The position numbers were made by a program, and so were the translations under genes. Below, piece after piece: positions 1 through 9,793 of a stretch of DNA of 64,000 nucleotides. The stretch is from positions 21,481-85,480 of the forward strand of contig CAWKIA010000009.1 of assembly GCA_963849635.1 (NCBI GenBank), read 5' to 3'. Position 1 is the first letter of the stretch, and every line of letters begins with the position of its first letter. This DNA is from CAVRUD01 sp963849635. Its GTDB lineage: Bacteria > Chloroflexota > Chloroflexia > Thermomicrobiales > UBA6265. The notes under the pieces were generated by a model that ran no database searches, had not been told where the DNA came from, and worked only from the letters and a program-made list of their open reading frames with translations.

Positions 1-269
1 TCGCCAGCGCCACCAGGTACAACCATGTGCAGCTGCGCCTGGCCCGCTTGCTCATTCCGGTGAATTACAGCCGGGAAGCGCCGTTCCACCACGACCCGGC
101 TCTTGAGGTGTCGCCGCTTCCGGACCTCGCGCCCGCGCTCACCGCACGGCGTGTCAGCGGCGACGAGCATGAGCGCGGCATCCTACAAGCGAGTCTATTA
201 CGGGGTCGCAATCGGTTAGTTTGGACGTTGGTCCAGGCTAAGGAGCTGGTCGACAGCGCACTCAAGTAG
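1..269 (+). CDS. C-terminal fragment of an unidentified protein (possibly M28-type peptidase)
   Basis: An open frame runs in from the left edge (codons from position 3) and stops at TAG 267-269, giving the last 88 residues of a larger protein. Visible features are a helix with LRLARLLIPVNY, a Pro/Leu-rich stretch (SPLPDLAPAL) and a closing helix (RNRLVWTLVQAKELV). This helix-loop-helix tail recalls the C-terminal part of M28-family zinc peptidases, but no catalytic motif lies inside the window, so the family is a guess. Its stop overlaps the convergent hemL stop by a few bases, which fits compact gene packing. The methionine at 27 is internal and not a likely start. Confidence 0.4.
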   Translation, partial: ASATRYNHVQLRLARLLIPVNYSREAPFHHDPALEVSPLPDLAPALTARRVSGDEHERGILQASLLRGRNRLVWTLVQAKELVDSALK

Positions 270-1582
270 GTTTGCCGGCAATCTCAGCCAGTGCCTGCGC
301 GATGACATCGATGGTGAAATCGATGTCCTCATCGGTGTGGGCGGAGGAGAGAAAGAGGGCTTCGAACTGCGACGGGGCCAGGTAGACACCGCGCCGTAGC
401 AGAGCGTGGAAGAAACGGCTGTAGCGGGCGGTGTCGCTGGTGCGGGCATCGTCATAGTTGTGGACCGGCTGATCGGCGAAGAAGATGCCGGCCATCGTGC
501 CGATCGCTGCGGTCTGCACGGGAATACCAACGTCGGCGGAGACTCGTGTCACGCCGTCGATCAGGCGGGTTGTACGGGCGACGATGCCATCGAAGACGCC
601 TGGCTCGCGCAGGACGCGGAGTGTTGCTAGCCCGGCGGCTGTTGCGACTGGGTTTCCCGAGAGTGTTCCGCCCTGGTACATCGCGCCGGCCGGAGCGACG
701 GTCTCCATGATCTCCCGGCGGCCGGCGTACGCCGCCAGGGGCAGGCCACCACCAACGACCTTGCCGAGCGTGACGACATCCGGTGTCACGCCATAGAGCG
801 TCGCCGCACCGCCCAACGCGACCCGAAAACCGGTCATCACCTCGTCGAAGATCAGGATGGCGCCATCACTCTGAGTCACCCGGCGGAGACCTTCCAGGAA
901 TCCCTGATCGGGCGGGACGACGCCCATGTTTCCGGCAACCGGCTCGACGATGATGGCCGCGATCTGCCCCGGAAACTCAGCGAAGAGCGTTTCGACGGCG
1001 GTGAGGTCGTTGAACGGTGCCACGAGCGTATCGGCGGTGGCTCCAGGCGGGACTCCGGGGCTATCGGGCAGGCCGAGCGTCGCCACGCCGGAGCCTGCTT
1101 GGACGAGGAGCAGGTCAGCGTGGCCGTGGTAGCACCCGGCGAACTTAACGATCTTGTTGCGCCCCGTGAACGCCCTGAGCCAGGCGCAATGCGCTCATCG
1201 TGGCTTCGGTACCCGAGGAGACAAGGCGAACGCTCTCCGCCCCTGGATACAGAGCAACGATCTCCTCGGCCAGGGCCGTCTCCGCCAACGTCGGCGCGCC
1301 AAAGCTGGTGCCGCCGGACGCGGCTTCGACCACCGCTTCCACGACGGTGGGATGGGCGTGTCCAAGGATGAGCGGTCCCCAGGAGAGGACATAGTCGAGA
1401 TAGACGTTGCCGTCGAGGTCCTCGAATCGGGCGCCGCTGCCCCTGGCGACGAAGACAGGATCACCACCGACCCCGCGAAACGCGCGCACCGGGCTATTGA
1501 CCCCGCCTGGCATCACCCGACGAGCGGCCTGATACGCGGCAATTGACCGGGTTTGGTTCAGCGTCGAGGCATCTGTCGCCAC
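262..1582 (-). CDS. hemL: Glutamate-1-semialdehyde 2,1-aminomutase, one frameshift
   Basis: PLP enzyme that moves the amino group of glutamate-1-semialdehyde to give 5-aminolevulinate, the second step of the C5 tetrapyrrole route. The N-terminal part (GGVNSPVRAF, LVSSGTEATMSALRLA) lies in 1145-1582. The remainder lies in another frame ending at 262 and carries CYHGHADLLL, FDEVMTGFR and the PLP lysine in TLGKVVGGGLP. The frames join if one C is removed from CCC at 1173-1175 (reading LAQAFTGRNKIVKFAG), giving about 439 residues, the usual length. It follows hemA by 27 bp on the same strand, so the pair is probably one operon. All key residues are intact, so a read error is likelier than a pseudogene. 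Confidence 0.9.
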
Positions 1583-1609
1583 GAGTGCGCACTCCTTTGT
1601 GATTTCGAG

Positions 1610-2941
1610 TTAGGCGGCGCCAACGCCGTCAAGATCATCAGAGAGGCCGAAGAGCGCCCGAGTGGCGGCGACGTAGTCGTCGTCCTGACCGGCCCTCGCT
1701 TGAAGGGCGGTGACGGGACGGTGGAGTAATTTGTTGACCAGTCCAGCGCTCAAGGCGGCCACGACATCCCTGTCCCGCTCTGAGAGGTGTCCCAGGCGAG
1801 CCAATGCCCGTTCCAATTCAACCTGACGTACCTGTTCGGCGGCATCGCGAAGGGCGGCGATCGTGGGGACGGCGGTTCGCCCTTTGCTCCAGGCGAGGAA
1901 GCAGGCAACGGCATCCGTCACCATGCCTTCGACCCGTTCAACTTCGGATCGGTAATCGGCTTGCAAGCTGGCGGCTGGGGTGGCGAGGTCGTCGACGTCG
2001 AACAATGAGACGTTCGCGCAGGTGGCGAGGGCCGGGTCAAAGGTTCGTGGCACCGCCATATCGACGAGCACGAGCGGTCTGCGACGCCCTGGCGACTTGG
2101 TCAGCATGGAGGGATCGACGAGATACGACTCCGCTCCAGCCGCGCCAAAGACGACATCCATCTGGGGAAGAATGCTCGAAATCTCGTCCAGCGCGACGCC
2201 TTTGCCGCCCGTGGCGTCGGCCAAGTTCTCCGCTCGCTCAAGTGAACGGTTGGCGATTGTCAGTGAGCAAACTCCGGCAGAGCGCAGCAGTTTGGCGGTG
2301 AGGTCGCCCATCTCACCGGCGCCGATCACAAGTGCATGCTTGCCACGCAGACCGCCGACCTGCTCTCCAGCCAGCGACAGGGCGGCATGAGGGACCGTGA
2401 GGCGATTGCGCACGATCTCGGTATCGCTGCGGGCGCGCTTGCCAACCCGCAGAGCATCTGTCACCAGGCGAGTAAGGTTAGGGCCAGCGGTACCGGCAGA
2501 CCGGGCGGCGGCCAGGGCATCGCGCAATTGCCCCAGAATCTGCGGCTCACCCAGGACAAGTGATTCGAGGCCGCAGGCCACTCGGCATAGATGGGTAGTC
2601 GCGTTTTCGCCGAAGCGTGTTGTGGTCGCCCGGGCCAACTCATCCGCCGACGCTCGGCAATGCATGCTGAGAAATGCGAAGACGGTATCCTCCGGCGCGG
2701 ACTCGTCGGTGGGCTCGACCACGGCGTAGATCTCGGTGCGATTGCAGGTGGAGAGGATCACTCCTTCGCGGCAATGGTCAGCCAAATCGCCCAGCGCAGC
2801 CTGTAGCCGGACCGGATCGAACGCCAGCCGCTCCCGCATTTCCACCGCGGCGCGATGATGGTCAGTCCCGACCATCAACAGGTGAGTGGACAGGTTATGT
2901 GCTCCTATCGCCTCACGACCACACGAGCGGACATCGTACAT
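1610..2941 (-). CDS. hemA: Glutamyl-tRNA reductase
   Basis: NADPH-dependent reductase of glutamyl-tRNA(Glu) to glutamate-1-semialdehyde, the committed step feeding HemL encoded just downstream. The catalytic cysteine is in ILSTCNRTEIY. LGEPQILGQ, the NADPH-binding ALVIGAGEMGDLTAK and the C-terminal dimerisation helices are present. The start is uncertain: the ATG at 2941 has only a weak Shine-Dalgarno and adds about 16 residues before the family's usual N-terminus (THLLMVGTDHHRAAVEMRE). An AGGAG sits 8 nt before a CTG at 2893, and an internal ATG is at 2875. From the CTG the protein is 427 residues, close to family norm. The frame is intact, unlike its neighbour hemL. Confidence 0.93.
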   Translation of the reverse strand: MYDVRSCGREAIGAHNLSTHLLMVGTDHHRAAVEMRERLAFDPVRLQAALGDLADHCREGVILSTCNRTEIYAVVEPTDESAPEDTVFAFLSMHCRASADELARATTTRFGENATTHLCRVACGLESLVLGEPQILGQLRDALAAARSAGTAGPNLTRLVTDALRVGKRARSDTEIVRNRLTVPHAALSLAGEQVGGLRGKHALVIGAGEMGDLTAKLLRSAGVCSLTIANRSLERAENLADATGGKGVALDEISSILPQMDVVFGAAGAESYLVDPSMLTKSPGRRRPLVLVDMAVPRTFDPALATCANVSLFDVDDLATPAASLQADYRSEVERVEGMVTDAVACFLAWSKGRTAVPTIAALRDAAEQVRQVELERALARLGHLSERDRDVVAALSAGLVNKLLHRPVTALQARAGQDDDYVAATRALFGLSDDLDGVGAA

Positions 2942-3148
2942 GCGTGTCCCGGAAGGTCGAACCGCCGATTATTCTAATCGCGACCGTATCTAGATTTACC
3001 AAGAATTAGCCGGCAGACACCGTGAACCGGTGCCGGGGTTCGAAGTTGTTACCAAGGCTTTGGGTCGCCCAGGGCTGACGGGCCGGGCTAATCCGAACAG
3101 CCTCTCCGAGGCTTAGAAACGAGGCGGAGTTGGTGCGCAAGGTTCGGG

Positions 3149-5874
3149 TTAGCCAGTGTTTTTCAGGCCGCCGGCGATGCCGTTGATGGTCAAGAGTAGG
3201 GACCGGACGATGCTGTCCGAGTCGGGGTAGCGGCGCAAGCGGGAGAGGAGCTCGATCTGGACGAATGAAAGTGGGTCGACATACGGATTGCGCCGTTCGA
3301 TCGAGTTTTGGAGGACCGGCTCCCGGTCAAGGAGCCGGTCCTGGCCGGTGACGGCTAGCAGCACGTCTCGCGTCCGGTCGTACTCGGCGGAGATCGCCGC
3401 CCAGATCCTGTCCCGGAGGTCGGCAGGCTCGACGAGGGCGACGTAGCGCTCGGCAATCGCGAGGTCCGCCTTAGCCAGCGCCATCTCGGCATTCCCCAGA
3501 AGGGCGTCGAAAAAGGCCACTCGGCGTCCATCTCGCGCAGGAGTTCCAGGCCAAAGGTGTCTCGGCCCGCCTCCAGGGCGGCACCCAGGCCATACCAACC
3601 GGGGAGCAGTGTGCGAGTCTGGGTCCAGGAAAAGACCCAGGGGATTGCGCGCAGGTCCTCGATCCGGGTCGAACCTGATCGCCGTGCCGGCCGGGAACCC
3701 AGTTGCAACCTGGCAATCGCATCGATTGGGGTGGCCTTTTGGAAGAAGGCCACGAACTCCGGGTCGCCATAGACGAGATCCCGATAGACCTCGGCTGATC
3801 GTTCCGCCATCAGGGAGATGGCTTCCCGGTAGAGCGGCAAGCGGTCAGCACGGGGTTGCTCCAGTGCGCCGACGGTGCTGACGAGGACGGCGCCGGTGAC
3901 TAGCTCCAGTTCGCGGTGGGCAATCTGCGGCGTCGCGTAGCGGGCCGAGATCACCTCGCCTTGCTCGGTCAGTTTGATCCGCCCCGCGACCGAACCTGGC
4001 GGCTGGGCGAGGATGGCGACGTTGCTGGGCCCGCCGCCTCGGCCGATCGAGCCACCACGGCCATGAAAGAAGGTGAAGCGGACATTCTCTGCCGTCAGAG
4101 ACTCAGCCAGCTCTCCTTGGGCAACATAGAGCGCCCACGCCGAGGCCAGATACCCAACATCTTTGTTCGAGTCGGAGTAGCCGATCATGATCTCCTGGGC
4201 GTCGTCCTGGGAGCGGAGCGCCTCACGGTAGACCGACTGGGCCAGGACGGTCTTCATCGTCGCGGCCGCCTCGCGCAGCGTATCCCCTGCCTCGAACAGC
4301 GGGGCAATCCCCAATCGGGCACCCGCGCCGCCCGGGTCGGCCAGCCCAGACTCCTTCATGAGCAGCAGCGGCTCCAGGATGTCAGACGGTGTCTCGGTGC
4401 CGGAGATGATCAGCGTCCGGATGGCGCCAGAATGCTCGCCATCCAGCAGCCCGAGCACGGTCCGGAATGTCTCGATGACCTCGCGGCCTTCAGGCGAGTA
4501 GCCAGTCAGATTCTGGGGAACGAGCGGCCGTGGATTGGCGATCTCGCGGGCGAGAACGTCCATCTTCTCGGCCTCGGAAAGAGACCGATAGTCGGCGGCA
4601 ACGTTCGCTCTGACAAACGACTCATGAATTGCCGTCTCAAACCGGCGGCTGTGATCCCTGATATCGAGGGTGGCGAAGTGGAAGCCGAAGACCTCGGCCT
4701 GGCGGATGACGTCGTGAATATCGCCCGTCACGGCCAGAGTCTGGCGCTGGGCAAGAAGAGAAGCCTCTATCACCCGCAGATCAGCGACTAGCGCCGCACT
4801 ATCCCGATAGGCGTGTTCCGTGCCCAGGCGGGTCGCCCGGACCCGTTCGCGGAGGAGAGATAGCGTCTGGCGGTACTGCTCGCGCTCGTTGAGGCGGTCG
4901 AGCTCCCGGGCCAGATTGGGGAAGTGTGCGCGGTTCTCCTCCAGAAGCGGCTCCAGCAAGGAGGCGTTGCCGACGGCCCAGGTCGAGAGCGAAAGCCGTC
5001 CGGCAAGCTCGGTCAGCCGCTCCTCCAGGAAGCGCAGGGCCGAGTCACGCATGACCCGAAGTGTCTCGGCAGTGACCTCCGGGGTGACGTTGGGGTTGCC
5101 GTCACGGTCGCCGCCCATCCAGGTGCCGAAACGCAGGAAGGAGGGCACCGCAATCCCGGACCCCGGATAGCAAGCTTCGACGGCCTCCTCCAGGTCACGA
5201 TAGATGCGGGGCACGACGTGGAGGATGGTTGAGCCGAAGTAGACGAGGCCCGCCCGGACCTCGTCCAGCACGGTCAGGGAGACCGACCGTATTTCGTCCG
5301 ATCCCCATAGTTCGGCAACAGTGCTGGCGAGACGGCGACGTGCCTGCTCGACATCGCCGGGCATCAGATGGCGTTCGTCGAGGTCGCGCAGCACGGCGAA
5401 GACGCGGGCGAGCTTGTCGATGATCGTGCGCCGACGCGCTTCGGTCGGGTGGGCCGTCAGGACGAGGCGGACGTCGGCGCGGTCAAGAAGTTGCTGGAGG
5501 TCGTCCGCCGAGGTCCCGTGCGCGGCCAGAAGCTCGATCGCTTCGCGAAGCGATCCACGCCGCGGGGCAGGAGCGGACGCTGCTTCCCGGCGGCGCATCC
5601 GGCGGATCCGCTCGTTGTCTTCGGCCAGATTGATGAGCTGGAAGTAATTGGTGAACGCGCGCGTCAGGCCGCGGAGCTCCTCATCCGGGGTGCCCCGCAC
5701 CACGGCGGCGAGGCGTTCTCCCGCGGCGGCATCTCCCCCACGGAACGCCTTGCCCAATGCCCGTACGACCTCTTCCCGTTCGAACATCTCCTCACCGGCC
5801 TGCGTCCGAATGACGTCGCCCAGAAGGCCACCGAGCAAGTGGATATCGTCGCGGAGGGTGCGGCTGGCCGGCAT
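3149..5874 (-). CDS. ppc: Phosphoenolpyruvate carboxylase, one frameshift
   Basis: Carboxylates PEP to oxaloacetate (anaplerosis); cytosolic tetramer in the family. Visible landmarks are the catalytic histidine in LVLTAHPTEARRR, the glycine-rich loop FHGRGGSIGRGGGP, GYSDSNKDVGYLASAW, and the C-terminus ending in LLLTINGIAGGLKNTG with the expected terminal Asn-Thr-Gly. The last ~125 codons are in a different frame. Adding one A to the A5 run at 3510-3514 restores EWPFFDALLGNAEMALAKAD and a protein of about 908 residues, normal for the family. The start at 5874 is chosen because GGAGG lies 11 nt upstream; the ATG at 5901 has no good ribosome site. A homopolymer deletion in an otherwise perfect gene suggests a sequencing error. 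Confidence 0.92.
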
Positions 5875-6073
5875 GAATTGCGGGGCCTCCTGCAATCTCA
5901 TTGGAGTCCACTACATTGGACAACTCGGCGGAGTTTGGCAGGTTCAGCGGTCGCCATCCACCGACACCGTGCTGACTTCCCACCGCAGGCGACAACGGAG
6001 GCGTCCGGATAGGATACGGAGCACAAGACGGCGCGGTCTGAATCGGACTGTCGGGCGACGAAAGGTTGGCTCA

Positions 6074-6823
6074 ATGCGGCTTACGCGCGATGTTGCCTTG
6101 GTGGGTGGAGGCGACAGCGGCTTCAACATCTCGGCCCCGCTCGACTGCCATATCTACTTGCTCGACGGCGGCGATGAACTGGCACTGATCGATGCCGGCG
6201 TTGGCCATCAAGTTGGCAACACTGGTCAGGTCCTGGCCAATATCCGTGATGACGGCTTCGACACTGGCGATATCTCGAGGTTGCTACTCACCCACTACCA
6301 CGCCGACCATGCCGGCGGTGCGGCCGAGATGCACGCCGCACTCGAAGTGCCCGTGCACGGGTCACCGCTCACCGCCACGGCGCTTGAAACCGGTGACGAA
6401 GAGGCGATCAGCCTCAACTTCGCCAAGGCATCTGGCTTCTACCCCGAGGATTATGTCTTTCAGGCGTGCCCCGCCACCGGCGAACTGGTCGACGGCGTAT
6501 CGTTCAAAGTTGGGCGGCTGACGGTAACGCCATTCGACACACCAGGTCACTGCCGTGGCCACGTGTCGCTGCTCGTCGAGAGCGAGGAGCGTCGCTACTT
6601 GATCGGCGGTGATCTCGTCTTCTGGGGCGGCACGATCGTCGCCCAGAACATTCCGGATTGTTCGATTCAGGAGTACTCGGCCAGCACCCAGAAGATGGAG
6701 GAGATCGCCTTCGACGCCCTCCTCCCCGGTCACTTTGCGATCTCGCTGCGGGATGGCAAGCGGCACGTCGACCGGGCCGCGGCGGCATTCCGCAAACTCA
6801 TGATTCCGCGCAATGCCATCTAA
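6074..6823 (+). CDS. Metallo-beta-lactamase-fold hydrolase
   Basis: A 249-residue MBL-fold protein. The metal-binding motif THYHADHAG is near residue 75. Further ligands are PGHCRGH near 158, the GGD of the RYLIGGDLVF segment, and the histidine of LLPGHF near 220. The fold hydrolyses thioesters, lactones or similar esters, and the substrate cannot be read from sequence. No signal peptide is visible, so it is probably cytosolic. Upstream in-frame codons exist, but the ATG at 6074 with AAAGG nine bases before it matches the family N-terminus. It is followed closely by a GNAT gene whose upstream in-frame ATG overlaps its stop. It diverges from ppc. Confidence 0.85.
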   Translation: MRLTRDVALVGGGDSGFNISAPLDCHIYLLDGGDELALIDAGVGHQVGNTGQVLANIRDDGFDTGDISRLLLTHYHADHAGGAAEMHAALEVPVHGSPLTATALETGDEEAISLNFAKASGFYPEDYVFQACPATGELVDGVSFKVGRLTVTPFDTPGHCRGHVSLLVESEERRYLIGGDLVFWGGTIVAQNIPDCSIQEYSASTQKMEEIAFDALLPGHFAISLRDGKRHVDRAAAAFRKLMIPRNAI

Positions 6824-6845
6824 GGGGCAGGAAGCCGGGTTCGAG

Positions 6846-7304
6846 ATGCTCCAGACCGCCCGCCTGACGCTGGAGCCGATCCGGCCCGATCACGCGGGCG
6901 AACTGTTCGAGCCGCTGCAGGACGCGCGGCTCTATACCTACATTCCGCAGGATGCTCCACCTTCGAAGGAGGCTCTGCGGGAGCGGCTTGAGTGGCTCGC
7001 CGCTGGCAAGTCTCCGGACGGCACGCAGGTCTGGCTGAACTGGGTAGCGCGGCGAAATGATGATGGCACGGTGGTCGGGATGTACCAGGCAACCGTCTAC
7101 CCCGATCGGACAGCCGATGTTGCCTACATCACGTTCATCGCCAGTCAGGGCCGGGGATTTGCCGCGGAAATCTGCGCTGAGGTCATTCGCCATCTTGGCG
7201 AGCGCTACGGTGTGCAGGTAGTTGGCGCGGACATCGACACACGAAACCAGGCATCCATTGCGCTAGTCGAGCGCCTTGGATTCATGCGCGTTCGCACGAC
7301 CTAG
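6846..7304 (+). CDS. GNAT-family N-acetyltransferase, probably truncated by an in-frame TAG
   Basis: Resembles RimJ/RimL-type acetyltransferases: LTLEPIRPDHAGELFEPL at the N-terminus, a central acetyl-CoA region (IASQGRGFAAEICAEVI) and the NQASIALVERLGF motif near the C-terminus. These use acetyl-CoA to acetylate amines or protein N-termini; the substrate is unknown. The start at 6846 has AGGA upstream, and the earlier ATG at 6813 overlaps the preceding gene. After TAG at 7302-7304 the same frame stays open to 7376 and reads DADFFKGESSDEHRYEMR, which is what GNAT proteins of this group show after the last helix. The stop therefore looks like a nonsense change (TAG for AAG would do) or an error. 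Confidence 0.75.
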   Translation: MLQTARLTLEPIRPDHAGELFEPLQDARLYTYIPQDAPPSKEALRERLEWLAAGKSPDGTQVWLNWVARRNDDGTVVGMYQATVYPDRTADVAYITFIASQGRGFAAEICAEVIRHLGERYGVQVVGADIDTRNQASIALVERLGFMRVRTT

Positions 7305-7376
7305 GATGCCGATTTCTTCAAGGGCGAGAGCAGCGATGAGCATCGGTATGAGATGCGGATATCGGATGTAGGCTAG
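7305..7376 (+). other. In-frame remnant of the GNAT C-terminus beyond the TAG
   Basis: These 23 codons plus a TAG stop at 7374 continue the acetyltransferase frame with coding-like composition. They would complete a protein of about 176 residues, the usual size. Either the TAG is a point error or the tail is newly lost. Confidence 0.55.
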
Positions 7377-7710
7377 GTCTCACCTGCAGATGCACCGAGG
7401 CGTTTGATTCGGGCCAGATGCTTTGTAGGGGCGGACCGATGTGTCCGCCCGGCCGCCAAATGCGGCGTGCCGGTGCCATCATCTAGCACCTACGGCATGT
7501 CCGTGCGCGAATGTGCAGGGCCGTATTGGTGCGGACAGGATGGGCCGATATTGGCGCAAAACGCCGCAGCATGGGCAGCATACGCGGCGCGCGGACCGGG
7601 CGGACACATCGGTCCGCCCGTACAGAGGTCCGCGCTGCTTCCATACTGGGGTGCCGTCAGGCGGGCGCATAAATTGTGGTCAGTGATCAGCTAACCCACC
7701 ATTCTGGCGT
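7377..7710. other. Intergenic region holding a MITE-like element, no gene seen
   Basis: Lies between the convergent GNAT and SelA-like genes. The only structure recognised is the inverted-repeat element at 7425-7623. Short frames inside it have no recognisable protein features. Confidence 0.6.
7425..7623. repeat. MITE-like element with 26-bp terminal inverted repeats
   Basis: The left end 7425-7450 (GTAGGGGCGGACCGATGTGT then CCGCCC) and right end 7598-7623 are reverse complements at 25 of 26 positions. Each arm is itself partly palindromic (GGGCGGAC...GTCCGCCC). The 147-bp interior has no ORF with family features and no transposase. This fits a non-autonomous mobile or REP-type element; no target-site duplication was identified. 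Confidence 0.6.
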
Positions 7711-8835
7711 TTATGCAGGCACCCCCACCGCCTCCGTCTTCATGGCGAGCACAGCTCGGACGGCTTCGAGGACCAGGTCCTCTTGGCCCGGCTCTATGGT
7801 TTGAGGATTGAGGGCGAATGCATCTGGAAAACCATTGACGAGACCGACGGCGATACGGGGATTGCGCTCCCAGAGGGCATCCACGATTGCGTCGCGGTCT
7901 TGCCCGGCAGTGAGATGGATGGCCGCCCGGGCATGAGGCTGGCCGGCCTCGCTTGGATATCTCCGTTCGGCCCGAATGCCGGGCAGATCCTGCAAACCGG
8001 AGATCCAGCCTTGCACGATCGACTCGTAGCGCGCGAGGGTAGCCTCTTCATCCTGGGCCAACGACCATTCAATGGCCGCGAGAATGCCGCAAAGCTCCTC
8101 TTTGCCGACTTTCATCGGGCGGCCAATGCTGTGGTTGGGGCTGCCATTGATCCGGCAACCGGCGATGATGGCGGCGCTGCCCAGGACGAGCCCGCTCGAT
8201 TGCGGTCCGCGCAGACCTTTGCCGCCGCTGAAGATAACGATGTCGGCGCCGAGGTCGCGGGTGAAGTGCCACAGGTTGCTTATCGGGGGAATCTGGGCAG
8301 CGGCATCGATGATCACAGGCACGCCGCGCTCGTGCGCGATTCGGATTGCATCGGGCAGCGGGACCGACCCTTCGGCGAGCGCGCCGGCAAACCAGAGCAC
8401 GCACGCGGTTCGCTCGGAGATCGCGGCTTCTAGTTCGGCGGCTGTGCCGCCGATCTCGATCATCTTGGCCCCGGTCTGGCGGGCGGCGTAGTCGTAGCCG
8501 TTGCGCTGGGAGGTATGAACGACGACCTCGGTCTTGGTCACGCCGTCGAGGTGGGGGAAGACATCGATCTTGGCCGGATCGGCGTCGGTGATGCATGACG
8601 CCACCGCCACCACGATGCCGGCTGCCGCTCCGGAGGAGACGTAGGCGGCCTCGTTGTGGGTCAGCTCGGCCAGGCGAGCGCCAACCTTGGTCTGGAGTTC
8701 AAAGAGATCGATGAATGAGCCGGCCGCCTCGCTCATCGCCGCCACGACCGGAGGAGGCATGCGCGATCCGCCGAGCTTCGTCAGCGTGGCTGCTGCGTTG
8801 ATTACCGGTCGGACCTCAAGTTCGTCGTACAGCAT
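7711..8835 (-). CDS. SelA-like / DgaE-type PLP-dependent enzyme
   Basis: A 374-residue fold-type I PLP enzyme. Features are the opening VRPVINAAATLTKLGGSRMP, PPISNLWHFTRDLGADI, and the PLP lysine in FSGGKGLRGPQSSG near residue 215. The family includes L-seryl-tRNA selenium transferase and D-glucosaminate-6-phosphate ammonia-lyase (DgaE). The short N-terminus and absence of selenocysteine genes nearby favour a sugar or amino-acid lyase over true SelA. The start ATG has an excellent site (GGGAGGGG). Two esterase genes lie immediately upstream on the same strand, and a sugar-phosphate SIS gene lies beyond them after a 0.77-kb gap. An amino-sugar breakdown role is plausible but inferred only from context. 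Confidence 0.75.
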   Translation of the reverse strand: MLYDELEVRPVINAAATLTKLGGSRMPPPVVAAMSEAAGSFIDLFELQTKVGARLAELTHNEAAYVSSGAAAGIVVAVASCITDADPAKIDVFPHLDGVTKTEVVVHTSQRNGYDYAARQTGAKMIEIGGTAAELEAAISERTACVLWFAGALAEGSVPLPDAIRIAHERGVPVIIDAAAQIPPISNLWHFTRDLGADIVIFSGGKGLRGPQSSGLVLGSAAIIAGCRINGSPNHSIGRPMKVGKEELCGILAAIEWSLAQDEEATLARYESIVQGWISGLQDLPGIRAERRYPSEAGQPHARAAIHLTAGQDRDAIVDALWERNPRIAVGLVNGFPDAFALNPQTIEPGQEDLVLEAVRAVLAMKTEAVGVPA

Positions 8836-8887
8836 CTATTTTCCCCTCCCGTTCGTTCTGAGGATCGTCGGGCGAGAGCAAACGTGA

Positions 8888-9793
8888 TCAGACGATTTCC
8901 CAAACGCGCGGCTTCGCCTCGACCTCTAGATAGCCCGCCATTCGTGCATCGAGGGCGTCGCGGTCGGTCCCTCCCTCGAAGGTCATCGCGTACGGCTCGA
9001 CTGTGCCGCCAAGGGCCCCGGCCAGAGGTACCAACCAATCGGCCCCATTCGTCGAACCCGAATCGCCATGCTTGAAAATCACTCGACCTTGGAAGCGAGG
9101 GGCATGGTGAATCGGATCGAAGTACGACAGCGTCGCGCCGACCGCGGTTTCGGACTCTGGGAACTGGCGAAGATGGTCGTTGATCTCTTCGATCGGATAC
9201 GCCTCTGTCCGATGCCTGACCTCCATCACCCTGTGGAAGAGCAGATCCGTGACGTGCAGAGCAGCAAAGCCGGGCCGGCGGCAGGCGGCGATGATGGCAA
9301 GATCATTCCCGGCGATGCCAACGCGCTCCTGGTCGATCTCCGGGCGCGACTGCAAGAACTCGACGGCCCGGATGATATCGGCGGCGATGCCGCGGTAAAT
9401 GTAGGTCGCTGGGTCGTCGATGCCGTGGGTGAGCAGCCCCGGATACGATGCGGCAAAGGGTTTGTCGGCCAGACGCTGGCCGCGATGGGCGAGTGTCAAG
9501 ACCGCGAACCGCTCGCGGTCGTCATACGGGGCGGGCGTGACCACGCTGCCGTAGCCAGGAGCGTTGAACATCCCTGGGAAGGGTCCCGAGCCGGTTGGCA
9601 CGCTGTACCAGCCAAAGACGCGGTATGGACCGATCGACGTCAGCCGCAATTCATAGGTTGTCGAGAAGGGCGTGGACCGCAAGGGAGACGCTTCGAGAGC
9701 TGAGGCAGCCGGGAGAGCGGCGAGTTCGGCGTCGATTGCGTCCCAGTAGGCTTCGAAGTCGTGAGGTCGTGACGTCTGCGGTGCGGTCGTCAT
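8888..9793 (-). CDS. Acetyl-xylan-esterase-like protein lacking its catalytic serine
   Basis: A 301-residue alpha/beta-hydrolase of the AXE1 / cephalosporin-C deacetylase group. It shares the N-terminal FEAYWDAIDAELAALP layout, the PGYGS oxyanion region and YIYRGIAADIIRAVEFLQSR with its upstream neighbour. Where the family has the nucleophile elbow GxSQGG, this protein reads VGIAGNDLAIIAA, so the Ser is Asp or absent. The C-terminal histidine segment (CAHD in the neighbour) is replaced by FEGGTDRD. It is therefore probably catalytically dead or has another chemistry. Its ATG overlaps the upstream gene's TGA as ATGA, implying translational coupling, so it may serve as a partner subunit. Confidence 0.75.
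   Translation of the reverse strand: MTTAPQTSRPHDFEAYWDAIDAELAALPAASALEASPLRSTPFSTTYELRLTSIGPYRVFGWYSVPTGSGPFPGMFNAPGYGSVVTPAPYDDRERFAVLTLAHRGQRLADKPFAASYPGLLTHGIDDPATYIYRGIAADIIRAVEFLQSRPEIDQERVGIAGNDLAIIAACRRPGFAALHVTDLLFHRVMEVRHRTEAYPIEEINDHLRQFPESETAVGATLSYFDPIHHAPRFQGRVIFKHGDSGSTNGADWLVPLAGALGGTVEPYAMTFEGGTDRDALDARMAGYLEVEAKPRVWEIV

Noticed and set aside
262..1582. hemL as two separate genes
   Set aside because: The two frames meet at one C in a CCC run and together give one full-length enzyme with all motifs.
3030..3060. tRNA-like GGTTCGAA sequence upstream of ppc
   Set aside because: No acceptor or anticodon stems could be built around it.
3916..4791. Plus-strand ORF of 291 aa opposite ppc
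   Set aside because: Antisense to conserved ppc sequence with no recognisable domain.
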